NCBI GenBank assembly: GCA_961205875.1
Contig: OY540810.1
Location: 13,020,001-13,084,000 of the forward strand
Origin: Sialis fuliginosa
Lineage: Eukaryota > Arthropoda > Insecta > Megaloptera > Sialidae
Length of the DNA: 64,000 nucleotides
Direction: 5' to 3'
Below, piece by piece: positions 1-12,566 of this stretch. The translations under genes and the position numbers were made by a program. A model generated the notes under the pieces. The model worked only from the letters and a program-made list of their open reading frames with translations, ran no database searches and was not told where the DNA came from. The stretch's first letter is position 1. The number at the start of each line of letters is the position of its first letter.

Positions 1-111
1 ATTTGTTAGTAGAAAGTAGTAATAAAATTTAAAAATTCCGGAAAATCCGGCCGGAATTTATTAGTTCCGGCCGGAACCGGAATAAAGTCGTGAATTCCGG
101 TACATCCCTAG
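1..111. repeat. End of a hAT-like MITE (tentative)
   Basis: GC-richer stretch made of overlapping short palindromes (aattccgg, ccggccgg, ttccggccggaacc). It ends in ccggtacatcccta, the reverse complement of tagggatgtaccgg, which resembles the CAGGGATG-type ends of hAT elements. The other end is outside the window, so target duplications cannot be checked. From 112 to 281 I see nothing recognisable. Confidence 0.3.
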
Positions 112-1213
112 TTACCACTATATCATAAGAATTCATTGTTTGAGTCGATTCACGCTGTCAGCCAATCATAGCTCGTTAGATAAGGAAGAAGTGACATATT
201 CAAATATTCAAACATTGAATTATCGCTCCAGTTAGGTATATTTATAACATCTCTATGGTTCAACCCGGCACAAACATTGAGTACGTTTATACAGTGCTGT
301 TGATCCGGTTTTACTATAACTGGTGTAGTTAAACCGTTTTAAGTGGTGCTGTTTATACATACGAGAATAAGTGACGTCAGCAGAAATTATAATTCCGATT
401 TGAAGGCTATGTTCCGATATACACTGCGAGCACTGTGACTTCTGACGTCACTCCACTTTACTGGATTGATCGTTCCGTTTTAGATTTTGCAGTTACTGTA
501 GACCGCCATTTTGAAACTAATGTCAAAATAAAGACCAGATATATTTATAACGATGAAGTGGCCAGATTCATAGTATTTCTATGCATGACATCACTTTTAA
601 TATCCTCTGATCATATAAAGTACAATAATAAATAAATAATTCAAATATTATTTTCAATAATGAAAAAAATAGCAATTCAAAAAATTTATATTGTTGCGTC
701 AATTTGCTTAATTATATTAGTGCATTTCAATTAAGGCTAAATTATTTATTCTTATTTATACTTACTTTTGATTATATATACCATAAATGTTATTAATTCA
801 TCTTCAAATAACCTGATAATAAAAAATACATCCAAAGTTAACCTTAAATGCATCTGCTTCTGTCAGTTGCATTCAAATTTTGATCACGTGATCAGAGTAC
901 TGTGAGCACAGATGCAATAAAGCTACAGTACTGCGGCAGTAGTAAAATGGCGGCGATCAATGACGTCATCACCACTGGCCAGGGCCCCTATTCTCGAGTT
1001 CACTCGACTTTTTTTTCGTTCGACTTTCTAGTAAGTAACTAGATTATTCCCTAAAATTTCGAACGCAACAAAAATAGCGTATTCTTGAATCTCGATTCGA
1101 CTTTTCGTTCGTAAAAATATGTAAAAAGTCGAATGAAAAATCTAGAATGGTCTTTTGTATGCGAGATTATAAATCTCTCTCGATCGTCGTTCGACTTTGT
1201 TATTTGTTTGGTT

Positions 1214-2247
1214 ATGTTGGACGGTGATCCACAATTAAAGAATGGAAAACTTGACCAAGGATTCGCCAAAAAAGATGATGAAAATAGATGGCAAGATATT
1301 GCTAATGAAATAAATAAAATCCAAGGACCTAAAAGGAATTGGAAAGAATGGAGAGAAGTAATTTTTTTATTATTTCATTACACATCAGTCAAAGAGGAGT
1401 TAATTCATTTTGTTAGTATTTAGTATATTATACAAAATCATTATATTGTTTCCTTTCAACATCAACCATTAATGAAATATTTGTTTTATAGAACTTTGAA
1501 GATGATCAACCGATTTTTCACACTGATGAAAACGAAGGCAATTTTTTTGAAAACTCTAATATCATCACCCCAACATTAATAGAAACACACGATATTAGCA
1601 CCCAGTCACAGCCAAATAACACTGGGGTTGACAATCATGTTTGCAAAAATACATTAAAGCGAAAGCCTCACAGGACAAGTGATAATAATCTTAGTAAGAG
1701 GCGTCTAATAGCTACGCAGCGTATCGATGAGACAATTTCGTATGCCAGAAAAATATCAAAAGATGATCAACCGATTTTTCACACTGATGAAAACGAAGGC
1801 AATTTTTTTGAAAACTCTAATATCATCACCCCAACATTAATAGAAACACACGATATTAGCACCCAGTCACAGCCAAATAACACTGGGGTTGACAATCATG
1901 TTCGCAAAAATACATTAAAGCGAAAGCCTCACAGGACAAGTGATAATAATCCTAGTAAGAGGCGTCTAATAGCTACGCAGCGTATCGATGAGACAATTTC
2001 GTATGCCAGAAAAATATCAGAAGATTACGATGTCAGAAAAGATTATTATAATAATAAAATTTTAGCTATTAAGGAACAAACCGAAGCTACAAAAACATTA
2101 GGCAACCAAATTTTATCAGGTTTACTAGCAGTTGCTACAGCTATTAATAATAAAAACACTGACATTCAAAGCAACATAGACAATTTTTCGCTTTTTGCTC
2201 ATGTTATTAAAGATGTGGTGTGGAAAGTTTTAGATACAAATAGCTAA
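1214..2247 (+). CDS. Harbinger Myb/SANT-like protein, two exons
   Basis: Proposed exons are 1214-1357 and 1492-2247. The donor gaa|gtaatt and the acceptor tttatag|aac join in phase 0 and remove a 134-base intron. Exon 1 encodes a Myb/SANT-like (zeste-type) DNA-binding domain, seen as a helix pattern with conserved tryptophans (ENRWQDIANEIN, then NWKEWRE). Exon 2 is hydrophilic, contains a basic KRKPH/SKRR cluster that could be a nuclear signal, and ends in a helical segment (NQILSGLLAVATAIN) ending LDTNS and a TAA. In this superfamily the Myb-like protein helps bring the transposase to the nucleus and transposon ends. An in-frame ATG at 1133 would add 27 residues, and part of that stretch (SSFDFVICLV) fits the domain, so the start is uncertain. 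Exon 2 carries an in-frame 87-codon tandem duplication, which is not usual for the family. The reading frame is intact throughout. Confidence 0.6.
1501..2022 (+). repeat. In-frame 261-bp tandem duplication in the Myb-like gene
   Basis: Copies at 1501-1761 and 1762-2022 are almost identical. I see only a few substitutions, for example tgcaaa/cgcaaa and cttag/cctag. The period of 261 bases is 87 codons, so the reading frame continues. Each copy starts at gatgatcaaccgatttttca. The near identity points to a recent event. Confidence 0.95.
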
Positions 2248-3116
2248 TTTTACTGTATTTTACTATATTTTATTCCATAGTTCCCACACAACACACTTAC
2301 GTATAATTAATAATATCTACGCGCGTGTAATAATACATAGTTCGATATATTACAAGCCGTATACATAAAATCAACGTTTTCTACCTACATTATATGTATA
2401 TTATACATGAGTGTGTTGTGTGAGTTATCAAAATAATAGTGAAATAAATTAATTTATAACAAATATTTCTTCTGTTAAATAAATAAAATAAATAAACATC
2501 CAAAATTATTCTTTTATTTGTTAACCTCAAAGATTAAACCAACACAGTAAAACAGAAACATTTAAACACTATAATTTTTTTCAATCCTGTAAAAATTTGT
2601 ATTTTTCTTATTATTAGTTTTATATTTTTAAAATAATTAAATTTTGATAATTTTGATTTTAAAATGATAATAAAAATAAATAAAACATAAAATACTTGAA
2701 TTTGATTGGTCAACAGCCAGAAATAAAGGTGACAACGTCGCATAAATGTCGAAGGCAAATTGACGTTCGAAATTCATCTCGATTGAACTTAAGAATACGC
2801 ATTTTAAGTATCGTGCGACTCGACTTTTTAAATCTCGATCGAAAATCTCGAATTCTAAATTATCTCGAGTGAACTCGAGAATAAGGGCCCAGTGCTCACA
2901 GTGTATATCGGAACATAGCCGAAATAAGTATCTACGCTATAAGTTCCTTTACGTCCCACGAATCACGTTTTATTTTTTTTCCATCTCTTTATCTCAGATG
3001 TTTTAACCATATTTTAACTGACGACGCTTTTTTAAATGTTAATTCCAAGTGCATAATAATAAAATAACAGCGCTGTATAAACGTATTCATTAATAATATT
3101 GTTTTTAATATTGCAG

Positions 3117-4252
3117 ATAGCTGGCAGTACTATTCCATGTTCTTTTCTTGGTTTACAATCGCACGAGTGGCAACTACTCATTCATTTAACTTTAGTACAT
3201 TCAACAGAAGAAAAATTTGTATACAACTACCAGTATTTACTTACATATTTTTATTCAATATACTGATTATAGGTAATTATAATTTATCTACCCAACTGCG
3301 CAACGCAGTAATTGTAAATGAAACAATTTCGAAAAATATTTCGGGATGTATACAGGGTGTACGCCAGAACCATAGACACAAAGACATGGACAGCGCCATC
3401 CGTATCTTACGAGTGTAAGAAAGTGGACACAGAGACAGAGCTTGGTTTAACCAGCTTCTATCTCATAACGGCAGCGTGTAAGAAAAATATAGAATATGGT
3501 TTCACCCCGCTCCATCTCTCTTTTCTTCACGACCATTTTAAAATGCGGATCACGCTGTCCAGTACTACATGTCTATGGCCAGAACCGAGTGATTTTTTTT
3601 GCATCTTTGCCCAATGTTGCCTAGTATTGGCGTAAACGTGGGCCAACCGTGGCCCCTTTGCAATTTCCTACTTGGGGAAGTGAATTTCCCCTTTAAAATG
3701 CTTAAATCATTTATCTGTGTACCAAACAATTACATACACTTGTTAGATAACGAAATTCTAAATTAATAACACAATAATAACAAAAATATTAACATTTTCA
3801 ACTAAGTAGGTATTACATTTTATTTTACAGCATCAAGAATCGCTACTATCTGCATGTCGTTCTATGGTTCAACAACAGTTACAACGTGTTGTGTAGTGAT
3901 ACACTTTGTTCTGTGTTATATCGGCCTCGGTTGCTTAAAGATGAAGTTACCCGACAGACAGTTACTTACACATTGGTTCACATTTCCGGCTGTCTCTATG
4001 TTCAATGTATTTGATATAAATGACATGAGTATATTTGGTTATCGAATCATCTCTATTCTACGCGTCTATTTATTATATTATGCACTGTTTTTGCTGGAGT
4101 ACATATTATTCATATCTACTTATTTTAACTACCTCAATATTGAATCGATTAGCCTTCAAACTTTAAACATTATTTGTGTTATCGGTTTGTTGTACAGTAT
4201 TTATTACCGACTTGTGATTTATAAATCACGTACTACATTACCAGAGATCTGA
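3117..4252 (+). CDS. XK-related membrane protein, last two exons (XKR-A)
   Basis: Exons are 3117-3272 and 3831-4252, flanked by ttgcag| and tttacag| acceptors and an ag|gtaatt donor, phase 1 at both joints. They match the last two exons of XKR-B at 13431-19550 in order, phase and content. Exon 1 contains FTIARVATTHSFNFSTFN (XKR-B has CTIARLATSHTFNFDT). The last exon shares CYIGLG, KLPDRQLLTHWFTF and DMSIFG with it. Several hydrophobic segments fit the membrane helices of the XK/Xkr/CED-8 family, some members of which are caspase-activated phospholipid scramblases. The tail after the last membrane segment is short (KSRTTLPEI), whereas XKR-B has an acidic tail of about 30 residues. The first exons must lie left of the window, and the transposons at 282-3085 sit in the preceding intron. 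Family membership is well supported; scramblase activity is not shown. Confidence 0.75.
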
Positions 4253-4831
4253 TTCAGGTGTCCACAGTACTCAAAAGTGGTGAAACCGACGCAAGGCTCG
4301 GGAGAGGGGATACTTTATAGGAAGCGTATTAATAATATAAAATACAAAATAAGAGACATTGATTTCCGGGGGCGTTAGGAACCATAACTAAAACTCGAAC
4401 AGTACCTGAATATTAATAAAGGATTTCCACATTTCATCTTCCGATTTAATTTAATTATAAAACACACAAAACACTTTAAATGTTGAAATTGAACAAAATG
4501 TCGACAAAAGTGTTATCGAAAATTTTTGGAAAAGAAATGAAGTAGAGGGCGTCACTTGCTGGATATAATTTTTCATTATTAATAGCAATATTTGTACTTC
4601 AAAATAAAATAATAAAATTATTCAGAGTGTTTTGTGTGTTTGGACACGCGTTATATTACTTAAAAATCTTATATATTTATATTTATTGCAAGTGAATGTT
4701 ATTATGATAAATACATATTTTATACAATCTTAACATTTGTTTTAAATTTTTCCAATTTCCATTCCAAATTGAAATGTCATAATCGCAATGATTATATTTA
4801 GATGTACTTACATACATACATATATACACTA
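4253..4831. other. Intergenic, no gene seen
   Basis: AT-rich sequence downstream of XKR-A. Poly(A)-signal-like AATAAA strings occur (for example around 4604), but none can be assigned as the real end. No clear repeat ends were found. The Helitron array begins after the A at 4831. Confidence 0.5.
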
Positions 4832-7800
4832 TCTACTATATATAACGAAGTGCCCTGACTGACTGATAATCATTTTTTTGACCATTTCCACTCATCGGAG
4901 AAACTTGAAATTTGGTATATACATTCCTTGGGGGTAAAAAATAACAACTAGTGGGCCTTTTTTGAAAAAGTTTATAAATGGGGTAACAAGGGGCCCCCAA
5001 TTTTTCAAAAAAAAAGTTAGAATTTTTTTATTATTTTTTTTATATTCCTTGGGCGATATAATGTAAGGTTCAAATTTCAGATTTAAAAAAAATGAAAAAA
5101 AAAGGAAAAAAAAAGTTTTGATGTAAAAAAGTATCAAAACGAAAACCGATATTAGATTTTTTTAATTTTTTTTAAATACTTTGGTTAATTGGCAACCATG
5201 AACCCGTGTCTGATTTTTGAAAAAGATATGTTAAAGAGGAGAAAATAAACAAAATACGTTTACATATAATGCGCTTTAAGCATTTACTAAATTAATTGCA
5301 AATGTCGTAACTATGGATACATTATATTTTATTGATTATTTTTAAAAATTTTAAATGTCAGTGGCCATTTAAAATTTTGAAGTGAACAATAAAATATAAC
5401 AAAAAAGAAATATAAAGAGCATAACGAACGAAAAAATATGCACAACTCTAATGTAATAAATAATTTAAATTTTCATAAATAAATTTGACAAAAAAATTGA
5501 AGACACAATTACAGCATTCGGACACAATTCGACCAACATTCGGCGATAGATATGTGTTCCCGGTACAAATAAAAATTAAGTATATAATGACATTTTTTTA
5601 ATCTTAAGTCATTGAATTATCAATATTTTTACTTTCATAGGTATAGGTATTTTATTATATTTATTTGTAATCATAAATATCAGAAGAAATTAACATTGTA
5701 ATTTTAAATGATATTATTTTAATTGTTGTTTGAAACTGTATATCTGTCATCTTTACCCAATGTACATTTACAAAATTAAAACAAGATGTTGATTTATTGC
5801 AAATTGTTACGAAAGCTTCATTCAATTGACAAGACCTATATTTGATTGTAATTAATTAATTAATTGTACAAAGGGTGTACGAGTATCTACAAGAGCTAAT
5901 AATGTATTTATATAGACACATTGATGAATTTTTGAAAGACACGAGCAGAAAAACCAAAAATGAAATTATTTTTAATATTCATAAAATGTTCAAATCATGT
6001 AAGTACATGATGTAATACAATACATGTACCAGAAGTCATAAAATAATTTTTTGTCGTTGTCATATCAGAAACAAATGTCATAATATGTATTTAGTATGCA
6101 ATATATTTTCATACGACAAGAGTTGAAAACGCATCGTAAACAAATATACAGGTAATCCTCGACTTATAATTGTCTTTGTCTCTTTCTTACATGCACATAT
6201 TACATAAATGAAACAAACAGTTCCGGGAATTTCCCAAAAATGTAATTTATTATTATTTATGTAGATATTTTTGGGAACCCGCAACTGTTTGTTATGTATA
6301 GAAAATGCGATTCGCTTCACATCAAGGAAAACGTCCAAAGCAAAAATATGTACATATTGTACGTGTTAACTTACAACTTATTCTATTTACGATCGATGTT
6401 TAGAAACCTATCTCGGTTGTAAGTCGAGGAATACCTGTACTACGATATATAACGTATGTCTTATCAGTTTAAGCGTAAAAAATATCAAAGTTAATATTCA
6501 ATGTTTTTAAATGCTGCGAGAAGTTCAAACATGCTTGACTGATTTAAATTTACTTTTTTCCTTATTTTATATATTACTTACAAAATAACCAAGACGTTCC
6601 ATTAAAATTTCAGGATTTGTGAAGTGTTCTGTCGTAGGAAAAGTTTAGGAAGCACTGTTCTACATCATACTTCAATATCAACCAAATTGAGTTATTGAGG
6701 GTAAAAAATATATTGAAAAAACCTCATAGAGAAACCATATTTAGTTTGTGCAATAAAGTTTTAACAGGTACGATTTTTCTAAAATATCTTAAAATTAATA
6801 AAATTAAAATTGATAAAAGCCCAGCTCTAATGAATAAATAAGAAAGCACTCCGTCACAGCACTATATTATTCCGTCGCGGGAAAGTACCTACCATATAGG
6901 CCAGTCAGGATCCACTCAGGGCTAGCTACGTCACTGGTTACGATACTATATTATTGTTGGTTACGATATTTCATAAAACAGATATCGGTGCTTAGAATAC
7001 ATTGTCTGGAGGAATACGATAAAAGTTTTAACAGATTTTTTAGCGGAAAAGAGAATTTTGTCGCTTATATATGAGATTTTTAGAATCGATAACTCAATTT
7101 CGCAAAAAGTGTATCTTACGATACTTTGCCTTGTAGGGGACGATATAGAAATAATTTAACCAGGTATGTTATAATTTAGGTATATAAAAACATAGTACCT
7201 AGCCATGGAATACGGAATTTTATAATTTACGGTTTCAATATTTTATTTTATTAATTTAGGTTACTATGATTATGTCTCTTTAAAATATTTTGTCGAACAA
7301 TTAAATGATTTTTGACACATATTAACAATTAAATATTTTGAAATGCCTATATTGATTGAAAATTTAAATATGAAGAAACATTTCACTTCTATGAAAGGTA
7401 AAATATCGAAATTAATTATTAGGTTTGGTGTAAATTTTTCGAAACACAATTTTTCGAATCACAATTTTTCAAATCAAAATTCTTCGAATGAACAATTTTT
7501 CGAAAAATTTAAGTTTTATTGTTCAAATTTTAATTAGTTAATAAAATATTAAGTAAAGTAATATTTGGACATTTTACGATATCCATACTAATATTATAAA
7601 TGCGAAAGTGTGTTTGTCTGTCTGTTTTCTGTTTGTTACCTTTTCACGGCTAAACCGCTTTACCGATTTTGATTAAATTTGGCAGTGAGATAGCTTGCAT
7701 CCCGAGGACGGACATAGGCTATTTCGTATCTTAAAAATTCAACCCCTAAGAAATTGCAAGGGGGTGGAAATTTTTTATTTTTTTTTAGTAATTATTATTT

Positions 7801-8535
7801 TACCCCCCGATACATATGAAGGGTTGTAAGTGGTTTTATTCGATCCGGCGGGAAAAATACCACGGGGGCGTAGGTTTTAGGGGGCAAAACAACCCTCTAT
7901 CTCGCATAGGAGCCGAGATATTTACGATTTTGTATAATGAAAGAAAACTAAAAATAAGAAAAATTTAATATTTTACCCCCTGTCACATATGAAGAGTTGT
8001 AATTGATTACATTCGATCTGGCGGGCAAAAATACTACGGAAGAGGGATTATTAGGGGGACAAAACAACCCCTTATCTTACATAGGAGTCGCGACTTATAT
8101 TATAAATGCGAAAGTGTATCTCTCAGTCTGTCTATTTGTTACCTGTTCACGACTAAACTGCTTTACCGATTTTGATGAAATTTGGCAGTGAGATAGCTTA
8201 CATCCCGAGGACGGATTAAGGCTATTTCGTATCTCGAAAATTCAACTCCTAAGGAATTGCAAGGGAGAGGAAAATTTTCAATTTTTTTTAGTAATTAATA
8301 TTTTACCCGTTACATATGAAGGGTTGTAAGTGGTTTTATTCGATCCAGCGGGAAAAATACCACGGGGGCGGGGGTTTTAGGGCGGAAAAACCCCTCTATC
8401 TCGCATAGGAGCCGACACATTTACGATTTTGTATAATTAAAGAAAACTAAAAATAAGATAAATTTAATATTTTACCCCCTGTCACATATGAAGGGTTTCG
8501 AAATCCACGCGAGCGAAGTCGCGGGTAGCAGCTAG
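4832..8535 (+). mobile_element. Helitron, copy 1 of a head-to-tail tandem
   Basis: The 5' end is TCTACTATATATAACGAAG, preceded by host A. The 3' end is a GC-rich hairpin (gcga-gcgaag-tcgc), then gggtagcag, then CTAG. These are the hallmarks of Helitrons: 5' TC, 3' CTRR, a short hairpin just upstream and insertion between A and T without target duplication. Length is 3704 bases. No Rep/helicase coding sequence is present, so the element is non-autonomous. The 3' portion (about 7580-8535) consists of two related modules, each starting attataaatgcgaaagtgt, then control-region-like text (tttaccgattttgat, tttggcagtgagatagctt). This suggests that a smaller Helitron of the same family contributed the 3' end. 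Copy 2 follows at once. Confidence 0.85.
6147..6439. repeat. MITE nested in Helitron copy 1
   Basis: Terminal inverted repeats tacaggtaatcctcgactta and, as complement, taagtcgaggaatacctgta, flanked by TA-rich sequence as in mariner/pogo-type MITEs. The same element sits at the equivalent place in Helitron copy 2, so it inserted before the tandem arose. Confidence 0.75.
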
Positions 8536-11500
8536 TCTACTATATATAACGAAGTGCCCTGACTGACTGATAATCATTTTTTTGACCATTTCCACTCATC
8601 GGAGAAACTTGAAATTTGGTATATACATTCCTTGGGGGTAAAAAATAACAACTAGTGGGCCTTTTTTGAAAAAGTTTATAAATGGGGTAACAAGGGGCCC
8701 CCAATTTTTCAAAAAAAAAGTTAGAATTTTTTTATTATTTTTTTTATATTCCTTGGGCGATATAATGTAAGGTTCAAATTTCAGATTTAAAAAAAAAGAA
8801 AAAAAAAGGAAAAAAAAAGTTTTGATGTAAAAAAGTATCAAAACGAAAACCGATATTAGATTTTTTTAATTTTTTTCAAATACTTTGGTTAATTGACAAC
8901 CATAAACCCGTGTCTGATTTTTGAAAAAGATATGTTAAAGAGGAGAAAATAAACAAAATACGTTTACATATAATGCGCTTTAAGCATTTACTAAATTAAT
9001 TGCAAATGTCGTAACTATGGATACATTATATTTTATTGATTATTTTAAAAAAATTTAAATGTCAGTGGCCATTTAAAATTTTGAAGTGAACAATAAAATA
9101 TAACAAAAAAGAAATATAAAGAACATAACGAATGAAAAAATATGCACAACTCTAATGTAATATATAATTAAAATTTTCATAAATAAATTTGACAAAAAAA
9201 TTGAAGACAAACAATTACAGCATTCGGACACAATTCGACCAACATTCGGCGATAGATATGTGTTCCCGGTACAAATAAAAATTAAGTATATAATGACATT
9301 TTTTTAATCTTAAGTCATTGAATTATCAATATTTTTACTTTCATAGGTATAGGTATTTTATTATATTTATTTGTAATCATAAATATCAGAAGAATTTATA
9401 TAATTTCAAATTAACATTGTAATTTTAAATGATATTATTTTAATTGTTGTTTGAAACTGTATATCTGTCATCTTTTTACCCAATGTACTAATCTAAAATG
9501 TACATTTACAAAATTAAAACAAGATGTTGATTTATTGCAAATTGTTACGAAAGCTTCATTCAATTGACAAGACCTATATTTGATTGTAATTAATTAATTA
9601 ATTGTACAAAGGGTGTACGAGTATCTACAAGAGCTAATAATGTATTTATATAGACACATTGATGAATTTTTGAAAGACACGAGCAGAAAAACCAAAAATG
9701 AAATTATTTTTAATATTCATAAAATGTTCAAATCATGTAAGTACATGATGTAATACAATACATGTACCAGAAGTCATAAAATAATTTTTTGTCGTTGTCA
9801 TATCAGAAACAAATGTCATAATATGTATTTAGTATGCAATATATTTTCATACGACAAGAGTTGAAAACGCATCGTAAACAAATATACAGGTAATCCTCGA
9901 CTTATAATTGTCTTTGTCTCTTTCTTACATGCACATATTACATAAATGAAACAAACAGTTCCGGGAATTTCCCAAAAATGTAATTTATTATTATTTATGT
10001 AGATATTTTTGGGAACCCGCAACTGTTTGTTATGTATAGAAAATGCGATTCGCTTCACATCAAGGAAAACGTCCAAAGCAAAAATATGTACATATTGTAC
10101 GTGTTAACTTACAACTTATTCTATTTACGATCGATGTTTAGAAACCTATCTCGGTTGTAAGTCGAGGAATACCTGTACTACGATATATAACGTATGTCTT
10201 ATCAGTTTAAGCGTAAAAAATATCAAAGTTAATATTCAATGTTTTTAAATGCTGCGAGAAGTTCAAACATGCTTGACTGATTTAAATTTACTTTTTTCCT
10301 TATTTTATATATTACTTACAAAATAACCAAGACGTTCCATTAAAATTTCAGGATTTGTGAAGTGTTCTGTCGTAGGAAAAGTTTAGGAAGCACTGTTCTA
10401 CATCATACTTCAATATCAACCAAATTGAGTTATTGAGGGTAAAAAATATATTGAAAAAACCTCATAGAGAAACCATATTTAGTTTGTGCAATAAAGTTTT
10501 AACAGGTACGATTTTTCTAAAATATCTTAAAATTAATAAAATTAAAATTTATAAAAACCCAGCTCTAATGAATAAATAAGAAAGCACTCCGTCACAGCAC
10601 TATATTATTCCGTCGCGGGAAAGTACCTACCATATAGGCCAGTCAGGATCCACTCAGGGCTAGCTACGTCACTGGTTACGATACTATATTATTGTTGGTT
10701 ACGATATTTCATAAAACAGATATCGGTGCTTAGAATACATTGTCTGGAGGAATACGATAAAAGTTTTAACAGATTTTTTAGCGGAAAAGAGAATTTTGTC
10801 GCTTATATATGAGATTTTTAGAATCGATAACTCAATTTCGCAAAAAGTGTATCTTACGATACTTTGCCTTGGAGGGGACGATATAGAAATAATTTAACCA
10901 GGTATGTTATAATTTAGGTATATAAAAACATAGTACCTAGCCATGGAATACGGAATTTTATAATTTACGGTTTCAATATTTTATTTTATTAATTTAGGTT
11001 ACTATGATTATGTCTCTTTAAAATATTTTGTCGAACAATTAAATGATTTTTGACACATATTAACAATTAAATATTTTGAAATGCCTATATTGATTGAAAA
11101 TTTAAATATGAAGAAACATTTCACTTCTATGAAAGGTAAAATATCGAAATTAATTATTAGGTTTGGTGTAAATTTTTCGAAACACAATTTTTCGAATCAC
11201 AATTTTTCAAATCAAAATTCTTCGAATGAACAATTTTTCGAAAAATTTAAGTTTTATTGTTCAAATTTTAATTAGTTAATAAAATATTAAGTAAAGTAAT
11301 ATTTGGACATTTTACGATATCCATACTAATATTATAAATGCGAAAGTGTGTTTGTCTGTCTGTTTTCTGTTTGTTACCTTTTCACGGCTAAACCGCTTTA
11401 CCGATTTTGATTAAATTTGGCAGTGAGATAGCTTGCATCCCGAGGACGGACATAGGCTATTTCGTATCTTAAAAATTCAACCCCTAAGAAATTTCAAGGG

Positions 11501-12273
11501 GGTAGAAATTTTTTAATTTTTTTTAGTAATTATTATTTTACCCCCCGATACATATGAAGGGTTGTAAGTGGTTTTATTCGATCCGGCGGGAAAAATACCA
11601 CGGGGGCGTAGGTTTTAGGGGGCAAAACAACCCTCTATCTCGCATAGGAGCCGAGATATTTACGATTTTGTATAATGAAAGAAAACTAAAAATAAGAAAA
11701 ATTTAATATTTTACCCCCTGTCACATATGAAGAGTTGTAATTGATTACATTCGATCTGGCGGGCAAAAATACTACGGAAGAGGGATTATTAGGGGGACAA
11801 AACAACCCCTTATCTTACATAGGAGTCGCGACTTATATTATAAATGCGAAAGTGTATCTCTCAGTCTGTCTATTTGTTACCTGTTCACGACTAAACTGCT
11901 TTACCGATTTTGATGAAATTTGGCAGTGAGATGGCTTACATCCCAAGGACGGATTAAGGCTATTTCATATCTCGAAAATTCAACCTCTAAGTAATTGAAA
12001 GGGGGAGGAAAATTTTAAATATTTTTTAGTAATTAATATTTTACCCGTTACATATGAAGGGTTGTAAGTGGTTTTATTCGATCCAGCGGGAAAAATACCA
12101 CGGGGGCGGGGGTTTTAGGGCGGAAAAACCCCTCTATCTCGCATAGGAGCCGAGACATTTACGATTTTGTATAATTAAAGAAAACTAAAAATAAGATAAA
12201 TTTAATATTTTACCCCCTGTCACATATGAAGGGTTTCAAAATCCACGCGAGCGAAGTCGCGGGTAGCAGCTAG
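8536..12273 (+). mobile_element. Helitron, copy 2 of a head-to-tail tandem
   Basis: It starts with TC at 8536, the base after the CTAG of copy 1, and ends in the same hairpin plus CTAG at 12270-12273, followed by host T. Length is 3738 bases. It is nearly identical to copy 1. The length difference comes from small indels (for example extra atttatataatttca-like bases near 9396 and extra bases near 9475) and scattered substitutions. It has no transposase. Short reading frames in both copies are identical chance frames in non-coding sequence. Confidence 0.85.
9885..10177. repeat. MITE nested in Helitron copy 2
   Basis: Copy of the 6147-6439 element at an offset of exactly 3738 bases, with the same 20-base inverted ends. 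Confidence 0.75.
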
Positions 12274-12566
12274 TATTGTATATATGTAATATGCGGTGCA
12301 TAAAGCAAAAATAATCACGAATAGATAATCGTTTCCAAACAACAATATGTAGTTTAAAATCCGGTGTGTCACTGGAAATTACCAGTGGTTAAATTGCAGT
12401 TTCGTTCAAAATAAAACCACTTTTATTGAAAATATATGCATCTTAACAATGTAGCTTAGGTATAATTTTACAAACCACAGAACAACTTATTAAAATAGAA
12501 AAAAATAATATCCGTTTGTGTCCGTATGTATTTCATATGTATTTTAATAACTCCTATTTACATATA

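Larger units (their letters stand above)
982..2890. mobile_element. PIF/Harbinger-type DNA transposon, transposase lost
   Basis: The termini form an inverted repeat: gggcccctattctcgagttc at the left end against the complement of gaactcgagaataagggccc at the right end, one mismatch in 20 and continuing inward. Further subterminal copies of a tcgactttt or cgttcgactttt motif lie near both ends. Autonomous Harbingers carry a DDE transposase and a Myb/SANT-like protein. Only the Myb-like gene remains here, so the element is non-autonomous. A three-base target duplication, usual for the superfamily, is not clear by eye. From 2248 to 2890 there is no gene. Confidence 0.75.
282..3085. repeat. Nested inverted-repeat element(s) around the Harbinger
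   Basis: Two pairs of inverted repeats enclose the Harbinger symmetrically. The outer pair is tacgtttatacagtgctgtt at 282-301 against aacagcgctgtataaacgta at 3066-3085. The inner pair is at 405-434 against 2891-2920, starting ggctatgttccgatatacac, about 30 bases with one mismatch. The right inner repeat directly abuts the Harbinger end at 2890. The simplest reading is one or two older foldback or MITE elements, with the Harbinger inserted in the innermost. The sequence between the pairs (435-981 and 2921-3065) does not match well between the two sides and shows no gene. Confidence 0.5.

Noticed and set aside
4892-11929. Four pairs of short reading frames repeated in the two Helitrons
   Set aside because: They are identical only because the elements are copies. 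They are low-complexity, have no recognisable domain and lie outside any Rep/helicase context.
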